From: Carettochelys insculpta
Lineage: Eukaryota; Chordata; Testudines; Carettochelyidae
Length of the DNA: 64,000 nucleotides
Reading direction: 5' to 3'
Assembly: GCF_033958435.1 (NCBI RefSeq)
Contig: NC_134137.1
Coordinates: 244,512,501 to 244,576,500 of the forward strand
This document shows positions 20,641 through 33,517 of this stretch, piece by piece. The translations under genes and the position numbers were made by a program. The notes below the pieces were generated by a model that saw nothing but the letters and a program-made list of their open reading frames with translations, was not told the DNA's origin and searched no databases. The first letter of the stretch is position 1. Each line of letters opens with the position of its first letter.

Positions 20641-22599
20641 TAGTCCCTAATTCCCACAGGACTTCAAATTTGGTGGGCGGTGGCCTTTATGTCATTAAAG
20701 TGCCTTTTGCTTTCTCTGTGAAAGTCTGTCCAAATTTGGCCAAAGTGGGGATGGGGGTGGGGGAGGGGGAGAAGAAACCGTTCGTGCACTCGCAGTAGAG
20801 ACTTACATTCAGCCTCTAAATTCCCTGAAGTTTCCACACTAAGCAAGAATTTCACTGCCGTTGCAGCTCTGGGCCACTGCAGGCAATGCTGCAGTGGAAT
20901 TCTTATAACTCTTCCTGTCCTCTTGTTGGGCCCAGGCAGCATGGTATAGGAAGCTGGAGAAGAGCCAGACCTGCAGGAATGGGGGCAGGAGGAGAAGTAG
21001 ATTGGGATGAGGAGCCTGATGTGAGATGGTAATTGACATGAATAATGTTTCTCTGACATCAGTTTCTCTTCACAGTATTAAGTGTATGATCTCTTAAATT
21101 TAACAAATTAATTTATTTCTATGAAAATCTGATAATTAAGAGTCTCGGCTTTGGCACTATTGGCCAAACATCCCTGCTATTACTGTAATGACTTCACATA
21201 TTGGTTTATATTGTCTCATTTGCCTTTTGAAGCATATTCTGGCTAGCCTGACTCACATGAACAGATACATAGATTTGGCCCTTTACTTTGGATTCCTTTG
21301 CATCAACAATCTAATAAATGAAGTGACATATTTGGATGCCTTTGCAGGGCGAAAAATAATTATGTTGTGTTTCCTGGAGGAAATAGAAGCTTTCAGAGGA
21401 CAAATTAGAGTTTTTCCACATAGCTGAAGGAAAACCACTAACTGATGATTTCAAACTGGAGCTTAGTAAAGACCGCATCCTGCTTATAAACTCAGATTAT
21501 TGTCTTAAAACCATAAGCCTTATTATAATAAGATATATTTTAGATAAAGACATTTGAACATGTTTTAATTTCTATTGTTAGTTATGGCACCATGAAGGAG
21601 CAGGCCACATCTTGTCCTTCACTGAGCGATTGTAGATATATGGGTATAACTAAAGAGAGAATTTAAATAGTTCTTTGAGGCGGGGAGGAAGCAAAAAGTC
21701 ATACAACAATTTCTGGCTTTTAAAAAGCTCATACAAAAGTTGCAGCCTGCAAGGCAGCTTGCCTGAATTATTCTAGGGGAAAGTGAGAAGATAGACTCTT
21801 TCGGAATACACTTACTGGGAGAGTGCTTTGTTTAACTGGGCCAGGGATGATAGGATAGGGAACCTTCCCCGAATGCCCTCCAACTGAGGTCAGTCCAAGT
21901 CACTATGTGGTGGTCTAGCTGCAGTTCCCACAGGACAGTTATCAACATCACAAAGCCACCTCCATAACTGGCATTAATTCATACCCTTGTTGGCCATTTC
22001 AGCACACAGGCTGAGAAACAGACCACAGAGACTTTAAACATTGGTTGTAAATGTTTACAACTTGGAAATGTAAACATTGGTTTAAATCTTGTATAATCAA
22101 CCACCAAGATATTACCTCAAGGCTGTGGATGAGGCCCGAGCACAAACTCACCCAACCCTTACCTGTAATTGCTTGTGGACAGAGGAGGTCAGTCTTCAGG
22201 GATGCCATTCCTTCATAAACACACAAAGTTGGTGGTGTCACAGGCTACCAGGCAGCATTAGTTCCTGCTGAATAAAGGTCCTAGCCCAACTATTCAGAGG
22301 AAAGGGAGCAAGAATGACTGCTGAAGGGAGTAGGAAGAATGCTGCGTTGAACCTCTGCAGGGGAGGATTCAGTTTACTCTCTGATGCCATCAACTTCTTT
22401 AACTTTCTTGTTAGAAACATTAATGTCTGAAGACAAGACATTGCTGGGGGCATTATTTTCTCCTGCTGGGTCATTCCACCAGTTTATAATGTTTGCTTAT
22501 TCTGACTTAAGACTAAGTTGGGGCAGAGGGGAAGAGTTATCACTCATTAGTGTTAACTTTAATAATTCATTAAGCTTCTAGTGTCCACTCATTTGTTTG

Positions 22600-22980
22600 G
22601 TTGTGCCTAAAGCCGTGGATCAGTTGATATCACATGTCGGGGTACTTGTAGATTTCTCTGCTGGTTAAAGCAGGAGTCTGACCTAGTGCTCAGTGCAAAA
22701 TCAGCAGCCAGAACTGGAGATGTGGTCAGGAGACAAGCCAAGGTTTGGAGCCAATGGTCAGGCCTTAACAAAAGGTTGGATTAGAAGACAAAGCAGTGGT
22801 CAGAGCCAGGAATCAGGAGTTCAGAAGCAAGGAGGACTAGAGCTGAAGCAGAACAGGCAAGAGTTGGACAGGAAGCAGGACTGACATAGCTGCAGGCGCA
22901 GAATGCATTGAGCAGCCATGATGCTGCTCTTGCTACAAGGCTTGGATGGTGATCTGGTACCTCTTACGACCAATCAGGGA
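22600..22980. repeat. Possible AGCAGG/CAGGA-rich dispersed repeat, unidentified
   Basis: Many short CAGGA, GGAGC and GAACAGG units occur between 22690 and 22880, giving a spurious Gln-rich open frame at 22693-22884. This looks like a minisatellite-like part of a decayed retroelement. No boundary or coding domain supports a firmer call. Confidence 0.25.
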
Positions 22981-23179
22981 GCACAGTACTTTGTGTGGGC
23001 TTTTTGGGCTTGTCAGAGCTCATTGGGCTTCTAGACAACCTGTCTAGAGGAAGCTGAGTGCCTGGCAGCTGGCAATTGAAGCTAGCAATGTCAACAAACT
23101 TCAGCATGTGGTTTTGCACTTTCCCCTTGCCCAAAGCAGAGAGGGTAAAACTCATCAGTCCACAAGCTTCACTCAGCTG

Positions 23180-23404
23180 AGAGGAATAAGGGAATTTTGA
23201 AATGTGCAGGGTCCTTTCAAAAAGGACCCCTGTGAAGCTGCACCGAGCCGCGTGCATTCGAAAGTGGCACTTTTGAGGCACCACAGCCGGAAGTGTGCTA
23301 ATGCTAGCTAGGCGCTGAATATTCAGTTCAGTGCCTCATTAGCATTCTTTGATTTGGCCATTAGCATGGCCATTTCAAAGTTTTGGCCAAGTGTGGCCAC
23401 AGCC
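23180..23404. mobile_element. Harbinger-type MITE, right half only
   Basis: The right end GTGTGGCCACAGCC is a decayed member of the GTGTAGACACAGCC end. Internal wording (GGTCCTTTCAAAAAGGACC, TTCGAAAGTGGCACTTTTGA, GCCTCATTAGCATTCTTTGA) matches the right half of the MITE at 57218-57652. The left half is missing. Confidence 0.6.
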
Positions 23405-23556
23405 AAAGTGTTTGTTTGCCAGAGGCAGCATATATGACCAAATTTCATTAAGTTAAAAGACTACAAAAATGTGTTGGAAACATTTTTCACTTCCCCAGAG
23501 ACAGAAATAAAGCTTGCATTAAGAATCAGGGACACCTTTAAGAAATTAAAAACGTT

Positions 23557-23823
23557 CAAGGCTGGGTAAGCAAACTCTTTGGCCTGAGGGCCATAACTAG
23601 GTATGGAGGATGAATGGTGGGACATTGTACGGTGAGCGCCAAACCCCAGGTGACAGTGCTAGAGAGAGGCAGCCTGGCTCCCTGGCTGGAGTGCTGGCTC
23701 ATGCAGCAGAGCAATCCCCTGACTTTGCTCCCAGTGAGAATGCTGGAGTGGGGCAACAGCTTGAGTCCAGATTAACTGTGATGGGCTGGACGCAGCCCAT
23801 GAGCCATCTTTTGTCCACCCTTG
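23557..23823. mobile_element. hAT-type non-autonomous transposon
   Basis: The left end CAAGGCTGGGTAAGCAAACT and the right end GTCCACCCTTG are imperfect inverted repeats of the CAGGGGTGGGCAAAC kind common in hAT MITEs. It carries CTTTGGCCTGAGGGCC inside, a usual companion. A clean 8-bp target duplication was not found. Confidence 0.55.
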
Positions 23824-23947
23824 GTTTAAGTGAATCACTGTACTTGAATCCCAAATTAGCTGATATTTACATGGGCTTGTGTTTGATAGTGTAACGTTTG
23901 CAAGCTTCCCTTACAGCTAGCGTTTTCTGCCGGGGGTCGGGGAGTGC

Positions 23948-23962
23948 GGGGGGGGGGGGGGG
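23948..23962. repeat. Poly(G) run of 15
   Basis: An uninterrupted run of 15 G follows GGGGGTCGGGGAGTGC. Confidence 0.9.
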
Positions 23963-24878
23963 TTCTTTTAATTTGTCATTTATAAAAACTCCACCTATCT
24001 TTTCATTATACCTGAAAAAAAGAAGGGGTCTAAAAATGATTTGGGACCATGATCGTTTATTGGTTGGCTTGTGTTTTGTTTCAGGAAGATTAATGAGAAT
24101 CCCACTGATTCAGTCATGCTATTTTAGCAGACATCAGCATAAAGCAAATGGGATATTCTCTGAGAGAAATATGTTTATTGCTGGTGATACTGGCTTGGTG
24201 GGGGATGGGTATGGACAGTGGGGAGGTTCCTTTGGTAAAGTCACTGTCTTCATATCATGAAGATCCAAGTTTGGATCTTGTCTGAGACAGCCTTAAAGCC
24301 ATGGACCTGGGACTCAATTTTTCACTACCTTCTGCAGTCATTCTTTTTGCAGAAGTAAAGTTCTTATTTGGCAACCTGTCATATACCCTTCCAATTCATT
24401 TTGCACAGGTAGAACTGGGTATATGTGCTACAAAACAGTGGTGAATCAAACTCAAGAATTCCAGCCACTGAGAAGGCAATCCGGACCAAGGACAAAAATA
24501 AACCTTACAATCTGGCACAGTGCTTTGGAGACACAATCATCATGAAACATATGCATGTGCTTGGTTTGAAAATATTAGCTTAATACAACAGGTGAGCAAC
24601 AGAAAATAAAATCTCGGCAGTGAAGATAAGCCTGGTGGTCCCTGTGTTCTCACTGAACACTAAGACCACAGTAAATATAACCAGGAATCACTGATCTAGA
24701 AACAAGCAAAGATGAATGGGGAGGCTGGGCAAAATAGATTCCCTCTCTCTCTTGGAATTTACCAAAGAGATTCTTATTTAAATGAGGCTACATATCGCGT
24801 AATAGATGGATGCTAAAGTATTTGTGAAATGTGCACCCCTTTGGCATTGTGAGAAAGTGCTGGAAACCAACACATAAG

Positions 24879-25163
24879 GGCTTTGTCTACACAAGCACTG
24901 CTCTTTTGAAAAAGGTATGCAAATGAGGGAAATTGAAAATGCAAATAAGGTGCAGATTTATCCAGGTTTTTTTTTTAGGAAGAAGGGTGGTTTCAAAAAT
25001 GGGGTTTGTTTCTGAAAGACCAGCACCCACACTGCTTTTTTTCTTTTGAAAGAAAAATATGCAAATGAGGTTCCAGATATGTAAATTTGCACCTCATTTG
25101 CATTTTTGATTTCCCTCATTTGCATGCTTCTTTCAAAAGAGCAATGCTAGTGTAGACACAGCC
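24879..25163. mobile_element. Harbinger-type MITE, 285 bp
   Basis: Left end GGCTTTGTCTACAC, right end GTGTAGACACAGCC. The halves are themselves roughly inverted: CTTTTGAAAAAGGTATGCAAATGAGG on the left against CCTCATTTGCATGCTTCTTTCAAAAG on the right, so it can fold back. The 3-bp flanks are AAG and AAA. No coding capacity. Confidence 0.8.
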
Positions 25164-26284
25164 AAAGTAAGCTCATTTTTCAGAGCTTGGGAACATATGT
25201 TTCCTTACACTGACGACTGTCAAACTTTATTTTGGTGTCAGATCTCGTGAAAATGATAGGTTTTCGCAAAGCCATGCTTAACCCTTTTAGGCTCTGTAGG
25301 ACATTACACTGATATCTTCTACAATACACAACATTTGTGAAATAGCTATATCTGATCCCTGCAGGAATTTGGGTTTGATCTAGTAGGTCTCTTTCACCTC
25401 TTGGACTCCTGAAACATTAACATGTTCCTTTAATTTATTTTTCCTTGTAAGAGTCAATACCTTAGTTTATTTGATTGGAACTATTTAGTCTTACTATTAT
25501 TTTTCATTGTTGTTGTTCATACTGTAGTATTGGCTACAAGCTTCAATAGAGATCGGGCATTTGTTTCATTGAGCATGCTACAGACCAAAGGATGGCCCCT
25601 GCCATAAACAGCTTGCAATCTATATTTATGATTTGCACTTAAATGGAGTAAGGGTGAGTCTGTGGCTAAAGAGCAGGAGTGGGCCAGTTCATGGTAGGAG
25701 TGGGATTATAACCACAGATTTCCTGTTGAAGCATCAGGAAGTCACCAACATTCTGAGCCTCAGTTTCCGGTCAGTAAAATAAGTATAATTAGATCTATTC
25801 CAAAGGGGTACTGGTGGTGTGTTGATTCATTCATTAACATTTGTAAACAGTTTTGGGATACATAGTAGCAGCATACAGTGTAATCGCAAAAGTCCACTGT
25901 TATTTTTATTAACTCTACCCAAGATGGAAGCTTAATGAAACTATTGATTAAAGGCATATTAAATATTTATTTTCCATTACAATAATTTGCAAAGACTAAA
26001 GATTGAGAGGAAAAGAAGCCATTTCTTTCTTCAAAAGAGAAAGGTTTGTTGGTTTGCTCTTTGCAGAAGGTTTTAATTTACTCCACTAGATCAGGATTCA
26101 GACATTTGAATGTGGCAGAACACAATGTGACTGAGGTTTTCTGCGAGGTAGAGAGCGGGAATACATTACGTATCTCTTGGGTTGATTCTCACCTGCGTTT
26201 ATCTCCAAACAGACGTCAGAAAACTGGTGATGGAGCCCTGATTCACTGTTGCTCTTGGTGTGTGTATTGCCTTAGCCACCTGTA
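25164..26284. other. Intronic sequence, nothing recognised
   Basis: No supported repeat boundary, RNA gene or exon was seen in this AT-rich stretch. Confidence 0.45.
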
Positions 26285-26850
26285 GAGAATAATAGAATCA
26301 TAGGATACTGGAATTGGAAGGGAGTTCAAGAGATCACTGAGTCCAGTCCCCTTCACTCATGACAGGACCAAGCATTGTCTAGATCGGGGTGAGGAAAATT
26401 TTTAGGCTTCGCCCAGCTTTTTGGCCTTACAATTAGCTGGGTCCCCCTTTCCGCCTCCCGCCTCTCCATCCTGTGGGAGGACCACAGAAAGGGATGTGGG
26501 TGGAGGCATGCGCTGATGGCAGAGGGCTGGTGGCACAGCAGAAGCTGGTGGGAGGGCCCAATTGCGTTGTGCCCCCCCCCCCGACAAAGTGTTGTGCCCC
26601 CCCATTTTGTGCACCTCTGGTCTAGACCATCCCTGATAGATGTCTGGCTAACCTGCTCTTAAATGTCTCCAGTGATGGAGATCCCACAACTCCCCTAGGT
26701 GATTTATTCCAGTGCTTAACCACCCTGATAGTATGGAAGTTTTGCCTGATATCCAGCCTAAACTTTTCTTGCTGCAATTTAAATCCATTGCTTTTTGTGC
26801 TATCATCAGAGGTTAAGCACAATAATTTTTCTTCCTCCTCTTTTTTAATA
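26285..26850 (-). mobile_element. CR1 LINE 3' end with hAT insertion
   Basis: On the minus strand, 26822-26622 encodes the last part of a CR1 ORF2, with LQQEKFRLDIRQNFHTIRV and PSLETFKSRLARHLSGMV. The same C-terminus ends the plus-strand CR1 at 61516. The 3' tail continues at 26384-26290 with the CR1 wording CCAATTCCAGTATCCTATGA, interrupted by the 235-bp element at 26385-26619. It is 5' truncated. Confidence 0.8.
26385..26619. mobile_element. hAT-type MITE inserted in a CR1
   Basis: Flanked by GTCTAGAT (26377-26384) and GTCTAGAC (26620-26627), an 8-bp target duplication with one mismatch, as hAT elements make. Ends CGGGGTGAGGAAAA and TTTTGTGCACCTCTG are imperfect inverted repeats of the CAGRGGTGNNCAAA type. 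The CR1 sequence reads continuously across if it is removed. GC-rich, no transposase. Confidence 0.8.
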
Positions 26851-29800
26851 CCCTTTCAGGGCTCACGCTAATTCCCAGGTGAAAGCATATAATTCTGGAG
26901 TATCAGCTGTTTAGCAGGGCACAGCAAGAATACACAACAACTTATACAGTAAATGAAGACTATATTATACCATTAAAACTTAAGAGAGATTTGGGTAAAC
27001 AAATGTAATTACCTGATATTTCAACAGTATTACTCTTACAAAAAAGTGCCAGGACAAGCTGAACACCCCAAAAGACCAGGGCTTCTGCTTTATCTCTCAG
27101 CCAAACATTAAAATATGCTACAATTATGATAAGTAAACTCATCCATAGTCATCTAAATTCAGCATGAAGTATGCCTTAAAGGAATTCCATAGCATTGGAA
27201 GATCTGACTTTGCGGTTATGGTGTGCGTGTATTGTTCTGTTGTATAACCAAGACAGTGACCCCTGCCTGGAGTTTAGGAATTGGTTTGTGACGTTTGGAC
27301 TTTATTGTCAGTGTAACACACTGTATGGATTAGTTATCAGATCCTGCATGCGGCTATAGTTTTCCAAATACCAAACAATAAAACAAAACAAGGTGGTTTT
27401 CTTACCTTAGCACTTATGCAATGCAGAAAGAATGTGGTGGAATTTTTTTTCCTAGGGTGGGGGAAGTTTTGAAGCATGAAAAACACAGAAGGCCAGTTTA
27501 AGAGAGTCTAAAGTATACTTTAAGACGTGGCATTAAGGTATTATTTTATAATAGCTTTTAGTGAAAGCATTCAGAACATTCACTTTTATTTGCTAAAGTT
27601 ACTCACTGAATAAATAAACATCATGCACGCCCACTGCATTTATTTTTTCCTTTATAACACAGATCATTAAAACATTCTTTAAATATTTTTCTTTAGGGTG
27701 CCTGAGAAATAAGAATAAAAGCTTCCTGAGTGGTGTGAATCAACTTGGAAGACATTAGTTACTGCAGAAGGAGACTGGGGGTGGTAGGAAGTATTTTGAA
27801 TGGTGAATTTGCAGTTTATGGATGCTCATGGGGTGGGCCTCTCCACATAGACAGCTTCAGTCTCATGGTCAAATTCCAGGTCTTCTGGAGCCACGAACAG
27901 TGGTGATTCTGTTGACCTGCTGAGTGGGTGGCCAGCTCATCACAAAGATTTGTCTGTCAACTCAGTAGATGTGTGATAGGTTGAATGGGCTAGGTTAGTG
28001 ACTGAACCCATGACCTTCTAATCCTATAGCATGGGTAGTGCCTCCTAGGATGCTCCATGCTGATTTGACCTGGGTGAACAATTTAGAGGAAAAATTGACC
28101 CATTCTAGGGATTAAGAGTTCAAGGAAATCAAAACCCAGTATTCAAACTTAGAATTAACTTCAGCTGTTAGGCAGCACTATATCTCAATGTGACACTTCC
28201 CAACATACCATTTGTGTCTTCCCATTGAAGTCATCTCAATCCTAAAGAACAGAGGTTAAACTTTTAAAACTACAGAATACATGTTAAGCTTATCACATTT
28301 GGGCTGGCAAAACTTGACTTTAATGGTGCACTTCACTGCTATGGAATAAAGTAAGGTATTAATATCTGGACAATTTAGTCAATTCAGTCTTCAGTAACAG
28401 TAAAATGCCTTGATATTGATCAGAAAATATAAACATTGGTTTAAATCCTGTAAGTATTTATTTTAATGATGGTTGTAACAAGGTGCAGAGTATGTTGAAC
28501 AGGAGATCCAGGCATGATAACATCCGTAGTCCTGTCTTCAGGATTAAAATGCGTGATGGAGAATCTAAAAAAAGTGCCTCATAATTTGGGTGTTTAATAC
28601 GAACTATCTGAATCTCTTTAGTCTACAAAACCAGGCAAGACCACTCTCAAGTAGCAGCCCACTGATCAAATTTCTCACACTTTTGGTTATGGTCAGAGCC
28701 TAAAACTGAAATGAGTGTCTCATCAAATGATGTGAGGATCTCAGAAAAAAAGTGGTTCTTTACTTTGTTTTGAGAGACAAATGATGGGTCAGTGATGCTG
28801 GGACTAAAGGGTTCTTAATTTCTTTGAACCAGTTCACATGTTCCTTGTCAGAGCAGCTTCCTCAATCACTAGCTTGATTGATCTGAAATACTGTGAGATC
28901 AAAACACCTATACACTGATTTTGTTATGGGTCAGTGACAATCCTTTCTCTCTTAAGTAATTCCAGTGATTAAATACCCCATCAAAATTTGACTCAGATTT
29001 GCCAAGATGCTGTTTACTGTTAGAAACCAGGATGTTTAAGAGATGAAAGGGTCTTCCAGTAGAATTGTTTTGCATTTTAAGTAATTATCTTTGTTATGCC
29101 TGCCAAGCATACCCTGCAGCAGACATCAGATGCTTGTATGTGGATTTGTGCATAGACTGTGTGATTTCACATTTCTGTACACTTTCTTCTTTTCTTTCTT
29201 CCCTCTCTTCCCTCTTCCCACTTCCTGCATGTCAGATTAAATGCTACCAGCCCAGAGTAGCAGCAAATAGCTCCATAATTATGGCATAACTAGCCCAAAT
29301 CACCTGCTACTTTTAGTGTACCATTAAACGTCAAGATACTTGGAGTGAGGCAAAGGGCCCTCCCACACAGAATGGAAATACTTCATCAGGGCCAGTTTTA
29401 TACCACTGTAGGTAGCATTAACACCGGCGCGTAGAAGGCTCTTCACAATATATAGAAGAAATAGTAACTCCTCTTCTGCCCTCATCTTCTTCACCCTTTA
29501 TTCTTTCCTGTCTTCTCTTTTCAGACTCAACCCTTTTCTTTCTCTCTTATTGTGCTTGTAGCTAAGAAATAGCAGTGTTGAGGCAGCTGTGGTCATGAAA
29601 TACAGTAAATATACTAATTTTTAGTGTAAAAGTCATACTAATGAATATTCAAAATCAGCTTAACCAGTTGGTCCATGTTTCATCCAATAGGGCAGTGGTT
29701 AGTTATACACAGGCATTAATGGGCTACATTTCTGTTAACTGGGCTGGAATTTCTGCTCCTTGAGGTTGTCAGAGATTGTACCACAGATAATTCCCATGGT

Positions 29801-29916
29801 GGGTGAAGTCTCCACTCTAGAGATCAAATGGAATGGGATTTGCTGCCTCCTGTGGTGGCTGAACTTTCTACCCCCTGCATAAAAGTGGGCCATGTTGGGT
29901 GTCTTCTACAGTGTGG
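26851..29916. other. Intronic sequence, nothing recognised
   Basis: AT-rich DNA with short frames only. I found no repeat family or exon that I can support here. Confidence 0.45.
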
Positions 29917-30075
29917 CAGTGGTTCCCAGCCTATTTATCACAGTGGGACACATATGTAGCTCTCTGTATGTTGTGTGAGATGCATCCACACAATATATGT
30001 GCTGGCTGCATGGCCCTGAGGATGTCACGTGGGCCACAGCTGCATGCTGATTGGGCTGCAGGATGAGAGCCACTG
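29917..30075. mobile_element. hAT-type MITE, about 160 bp
   Basis: Left end CAGTGGTTCCCAGCC and right end GAGAGCCACTG fit the CAGTGGTTCTCAACC inverted-repeat ends of a widespread hAT group. No clear 8-bp duplication remains. Confidence 0.55.
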
Positions 30076-30314
30076 GTCTAAAGAGCTGAATGCTGTTTTT
30101 ATTTAGCACCATTCACAACGACAGACCTACTTTGAAGAGTTTACACTGGGAAAGACACATTCATAGGTCTCAGTCCTGAAAGGTGCTGAGCTCTCTGGCA
30201 CATAAACATATATTTCATTTTAATCCCCACTGATTTCAGTGGTACTACTCACACGCTTGAAGTTTAGCATGTGTTCTGCTGTAGTAGGGATAGAATGCTC
30301 AACACCTTGCTAAG

Positions 30315-30504
30315 CGAAAACAAAACAGTAGTCATGCAGCACTTTAAAGACTAAGAAAATGATTTATTTGGTGATTAGCTTTCAGGGGACAGACCCACTT
30401 CTTCAGATCTATCTTCCGATAAATCATTTTATTAGTCTTTAAAGTGCTACGTGACAGATGTTTTGTTTTGTTAGAATACAGACTAATACAGCTTCCTCTC
30501 TCTT
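30315..30504 (-). mobile_element. Fold-back Cry-type SINE, copy 1
   Basis: On the minus strand the head TGTATTAGTCTGTATTC (about 30494-30478) and AAAAC linker are followed by the body (GTAGCACTTTAAAGACTAAT) and tail (TCTGAAGAAGTGGGTCTGTCC in the inverted part), then by an inverted copy of the body ending at 30315. Flanks ACCTTGCTAAG (30304-30314) and ACCTTGCTGAG (30505-30515) form an 11-bp duplication with one mismatch around the whole structure. The arm next to the head has lost about a dozen bases. Confidence 0.75.
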
Positions 30505-31085
30505 ACCTTGCTGAGTGGTAAGATGACTTGCTGAGATCACGAAATCCATCAGTGTCAGAGCGGAAAATAGATACCAGGTCTTCCGACTCCTAGTCCACTG
30601 CCCTTTTAGAGACACTGTTCAACCTCATGGGAACCCATTAAGCAACATATGAAATAGTCTTTCACTGGAAAAAAATCAACCGAATTTAATAGGAATAAAA
30701 CCAGCAGGATTCTACAGAAATCCATGACAGTTCTACACAATTGAACAAGACATTTTATCCTTTCCATAGGGTTTTTATTTTATAGGATCGTTTAAAACAA
30801 TCCAGACAGAAAAGGCTAAGGGACTTTTCTATAAGGTGAACTTGTAAAAGTAAAAATGAATAGATGTCTTGGAGGTGGGTTGGGGGAGGACACAGGCTAT
30901 ATGTTTAATTAAAAGTAATTTAATAATGGCATGAGAGCATGTGGAGATGTGTACCTTGACCAGTTCCATTTCTAGCCTTGACTGTTAACACAGTCATATT
31001 AGTTCTCACCCAGGACTCTTTTCAACATCACCAAATCTGACCTGACACAAGTCATATCTTCTGAGTATACACTGAGCGTGAGGTA

Positions 31086-31287
31086 GCAACAGAGAGGTAG
31101 CCATGTTAGTCTGCATTCCAGCAAAACAAAACAGCAGTCTTGTAGCACTTTAAAAACTCACAAAATGATTTATTAGGTGATGAGCTTTCATGGGACAGAT
31201 CTGAAGAAGTGGGTCTGTCCCACGAAAGCTCATCACCTAATAAATCATTTTGTTGGTCTTTAAAGTGCTACGGGACTGCTTTTTTTT
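31086..31287 (+). mobile_element. Fold-back Cry-type SINE, copy 2
   Basis: Head GAGGTAGCCATGTTAGTCTG at 31094-31113, linker, body with GTAGCACTTTAAAAACTCAC, then near 31195 the tail turns into its own reverse complement (TCTGAAGAAGTGGGTCTGTC onward) and returns through ATAAATCATTTTGTTGGTC to GTGCTACGGGACTGC. It ends in a T-run and the (GGGGT)n tract. No convincing target duplication was found. Confidence 0.75.
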
Positions 31288-31307
31288 GGGGTGGGGGTGG
31301 GGGTGGG
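31288..31307. repeat. (GGGGGT)n short tract
   Basis: Three GGGGT/GGGGGT units directly after the fold-back SINE at 31086-31287. Confidence 0.8.
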
Positions 31308-31445
31308 CTGGGGAAGTGAAGTGGTCACGTATTCCAGACAGACACTTTGAATAATGCAAGCCACTACTTCCCCTGGCTGAGTTGTGAATTCCAAACTGAA
31401 TAGCCAGTACTTCCCTCTAAATAACATTTCCTCTAACATTAGGAC

Positions 31446-31960
31446 AGGCGTCAGCAGCCTGCGGCTCTCTAAGGAGCCTCTTGTGGCTCTGGAGGCTGCC
31501 GCCACTTAAACAAAAGTCTAAGTTCAGTTGCCTGTCATTGAGCCAACTGACTTTAGTTTTGTTGTTTAAGTGGCAGCGGCAGCCGGAGCCTCTCAGCAGT
31601 CAGCTGCAGCAGGGCGCCTGGAAATGAAAGCTGGCTGGACAGGCACCCGCTCCATGTGGCGGAACTCTAAGCTGGCAGGAGAGCTGGAGGGAGGGTGGTC
31701 GAGCCTGCCTCTGAAGGAGCCATACAACCTCACTGAGAGGTGGGGAACAGCAGGGGGAGGTGGTGGCAGCGGCTGTTGCAGAACTGCATGCACGGGGGCA
31801 AGTGAAGCCTGGGGGAGGTTGGGGCTCAGAGGGGTTAAGCCTGGGGATGGGGGTGGTGGTTTTGCAGGATGGGGGGTAAAATGTGGGGATAGGAGGTGGA
31901 TTTGGGGGTTGAGGCAGGTAAAGCCTGGAGAGGGGGTTAACAACTTTCTAATTTATACAC
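31446..31960. repeat. Possible hAT-derived GC-rich repeat
   Basis: The start (GCGTCAGCAGCCTGCGGCTC then GAGCCTCTTGTGGCTCTGGA) resembles hAT elements that begin with a GGGGTCnGCAACCTGCGGCTC-like end. The interior is G-rich and gives spurious open frames on both strands (31570-32022, 31593-31943). The right end was not found. Confidence 0.35.
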
Positions 31961-33517
31961 ATCATTGTGCATGCGCTGTTCTTAAAACTGGTGACAAAAA
32001 GCAGTTTGACCTTATTTATTAAGGACTGTCTCATATTCACATGCATTGTGGCCCTTGAAGGATTGATTTTGTAACTGAATTTGAAAAACAAATCTCTTCT
32101 CACTATTTCAGTGCAGATCCCTGTACTAGGACTACAAAGGGAATAAGATAAAAAAGACTGGCAAACTCCAGCCTTAAGTGAGACAAACTACATAAGAGCA
32201 TACAGTAAAACAGCATCTCTACTGCAAAACCACTGGTAAAATGACTGGAATTCAGCTGCACTGCATATAACTGTAGTGGTGGAGAATTTCCAAAGGGGTG
32301 ATGGACTTGCTGCTGAATGAAGAAGCAGCAGAGAGCTTCTCTATGAGGTTTTCACCAGCTCACAGTGATTTGCAAACGACTCAGAATCCAGACCTACATC
32401 CAGCTCAGACACAGCCAGTGCAGGAATAACAGAGATACAAAATTTGAATGCCTGGGCCAGAAGGCACATACAAAATCCCCTTTGGAAAAAAAAAATTCTG
32501 CTAACCCTCCTGAATACCTGGGGTAAGCTCAGCCAATCAGGAACTAGAAGGAATACAGTGTCACTTTTATCATTGGACTTATATCACTTCAATCATAAAA
32601 TAATTTTACTGGCACTGAGCACTAAACCCAGCTTGTCTGCAGACATTCTGTGAATTCAGAACCAAAACCCTTTCAAGGGTGGTTTGAACTTTTGCATAGA
32701 ATGTCTTGCATCACTCCAGTGTTACGCTGAATGCTCTTTCAGCTGGCAGCAATATCATAACAATGCACAGGGCCTGAGCGCAGGTAACAAGTCTGAAGTG
32801 CCTGGGAGTACTTGTGGGTGCACTGAATAACCCATCAAATCCAGTCATGCCCATAATAATGTGAGCCCCCTTGTGCGTAGGAGCCTCTCGTTCTGCGCAG
32901 GTGGATTATTAAGACAAGCCAATTAAGCAGATTCTTAAATTATTGAAGGATCAGGACCTAGGAATTTTCTAGTGATATGAAATTGATTGGCTGCAGGGGG
33001 GCGGAGAGCAGGGCACAAAGCAGTGTGTAGTTCTACTTACAAGAGGCTATGATGTTGCAGGTCTAGAAACTGCTGTCTCCAAGGTTACTAAGCAGATCCT
33101 ACAAAGAAATGGAGAGATTCGTGGCCAATGAACTCACAAATACACACAAAATAGTTCTGTTTAAATTATAGTTTGTTTACAGACTTGCTGACATGAGGCT
33201 ACGTAGCAATGACGACAAATATTTATGTAGGGCCGGATCAGCAGTTCATTTCATGGGTGGTCACACTGAAATAACCGGGTCGTTTCACCAAATAAGGTAA
33301 TATTCAGTTTCAGTACAGTTGGCAAAATGTGACTCATTGGGTATAATGACACAAACCCTCTGGTGGTGTTGTTAATTATTTATTAACATTATTTACTATT
33401 TGTATTACTGTGGCACATATGAGCAGCCACTGTAGAGCAAAATCCTGTTGAGGTAGGCATGGAGCAATCACGGAATAAAAAGACACTCCTCCTCACACCC
33501 AGAAGGGCATACAATAT
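31961..33517. other. Intronic sequence, nothing recognised
   Basis: No supported element, exon or RNA gene was seen. Confidence 0.45.

Noticed and set aside
23948..23962. G-run as a regulatory quadruplex
   Set aside because: A single run of 15 G at an AT-rich intronic site, without nearby promoter features, gives no support for function.
31570..32022. 150-codon plus-strand frame, Gly/Trp-rich
   Set aside because: Composition follows a G-rich repeat; the antisense frame is open too, and no domain is visible.
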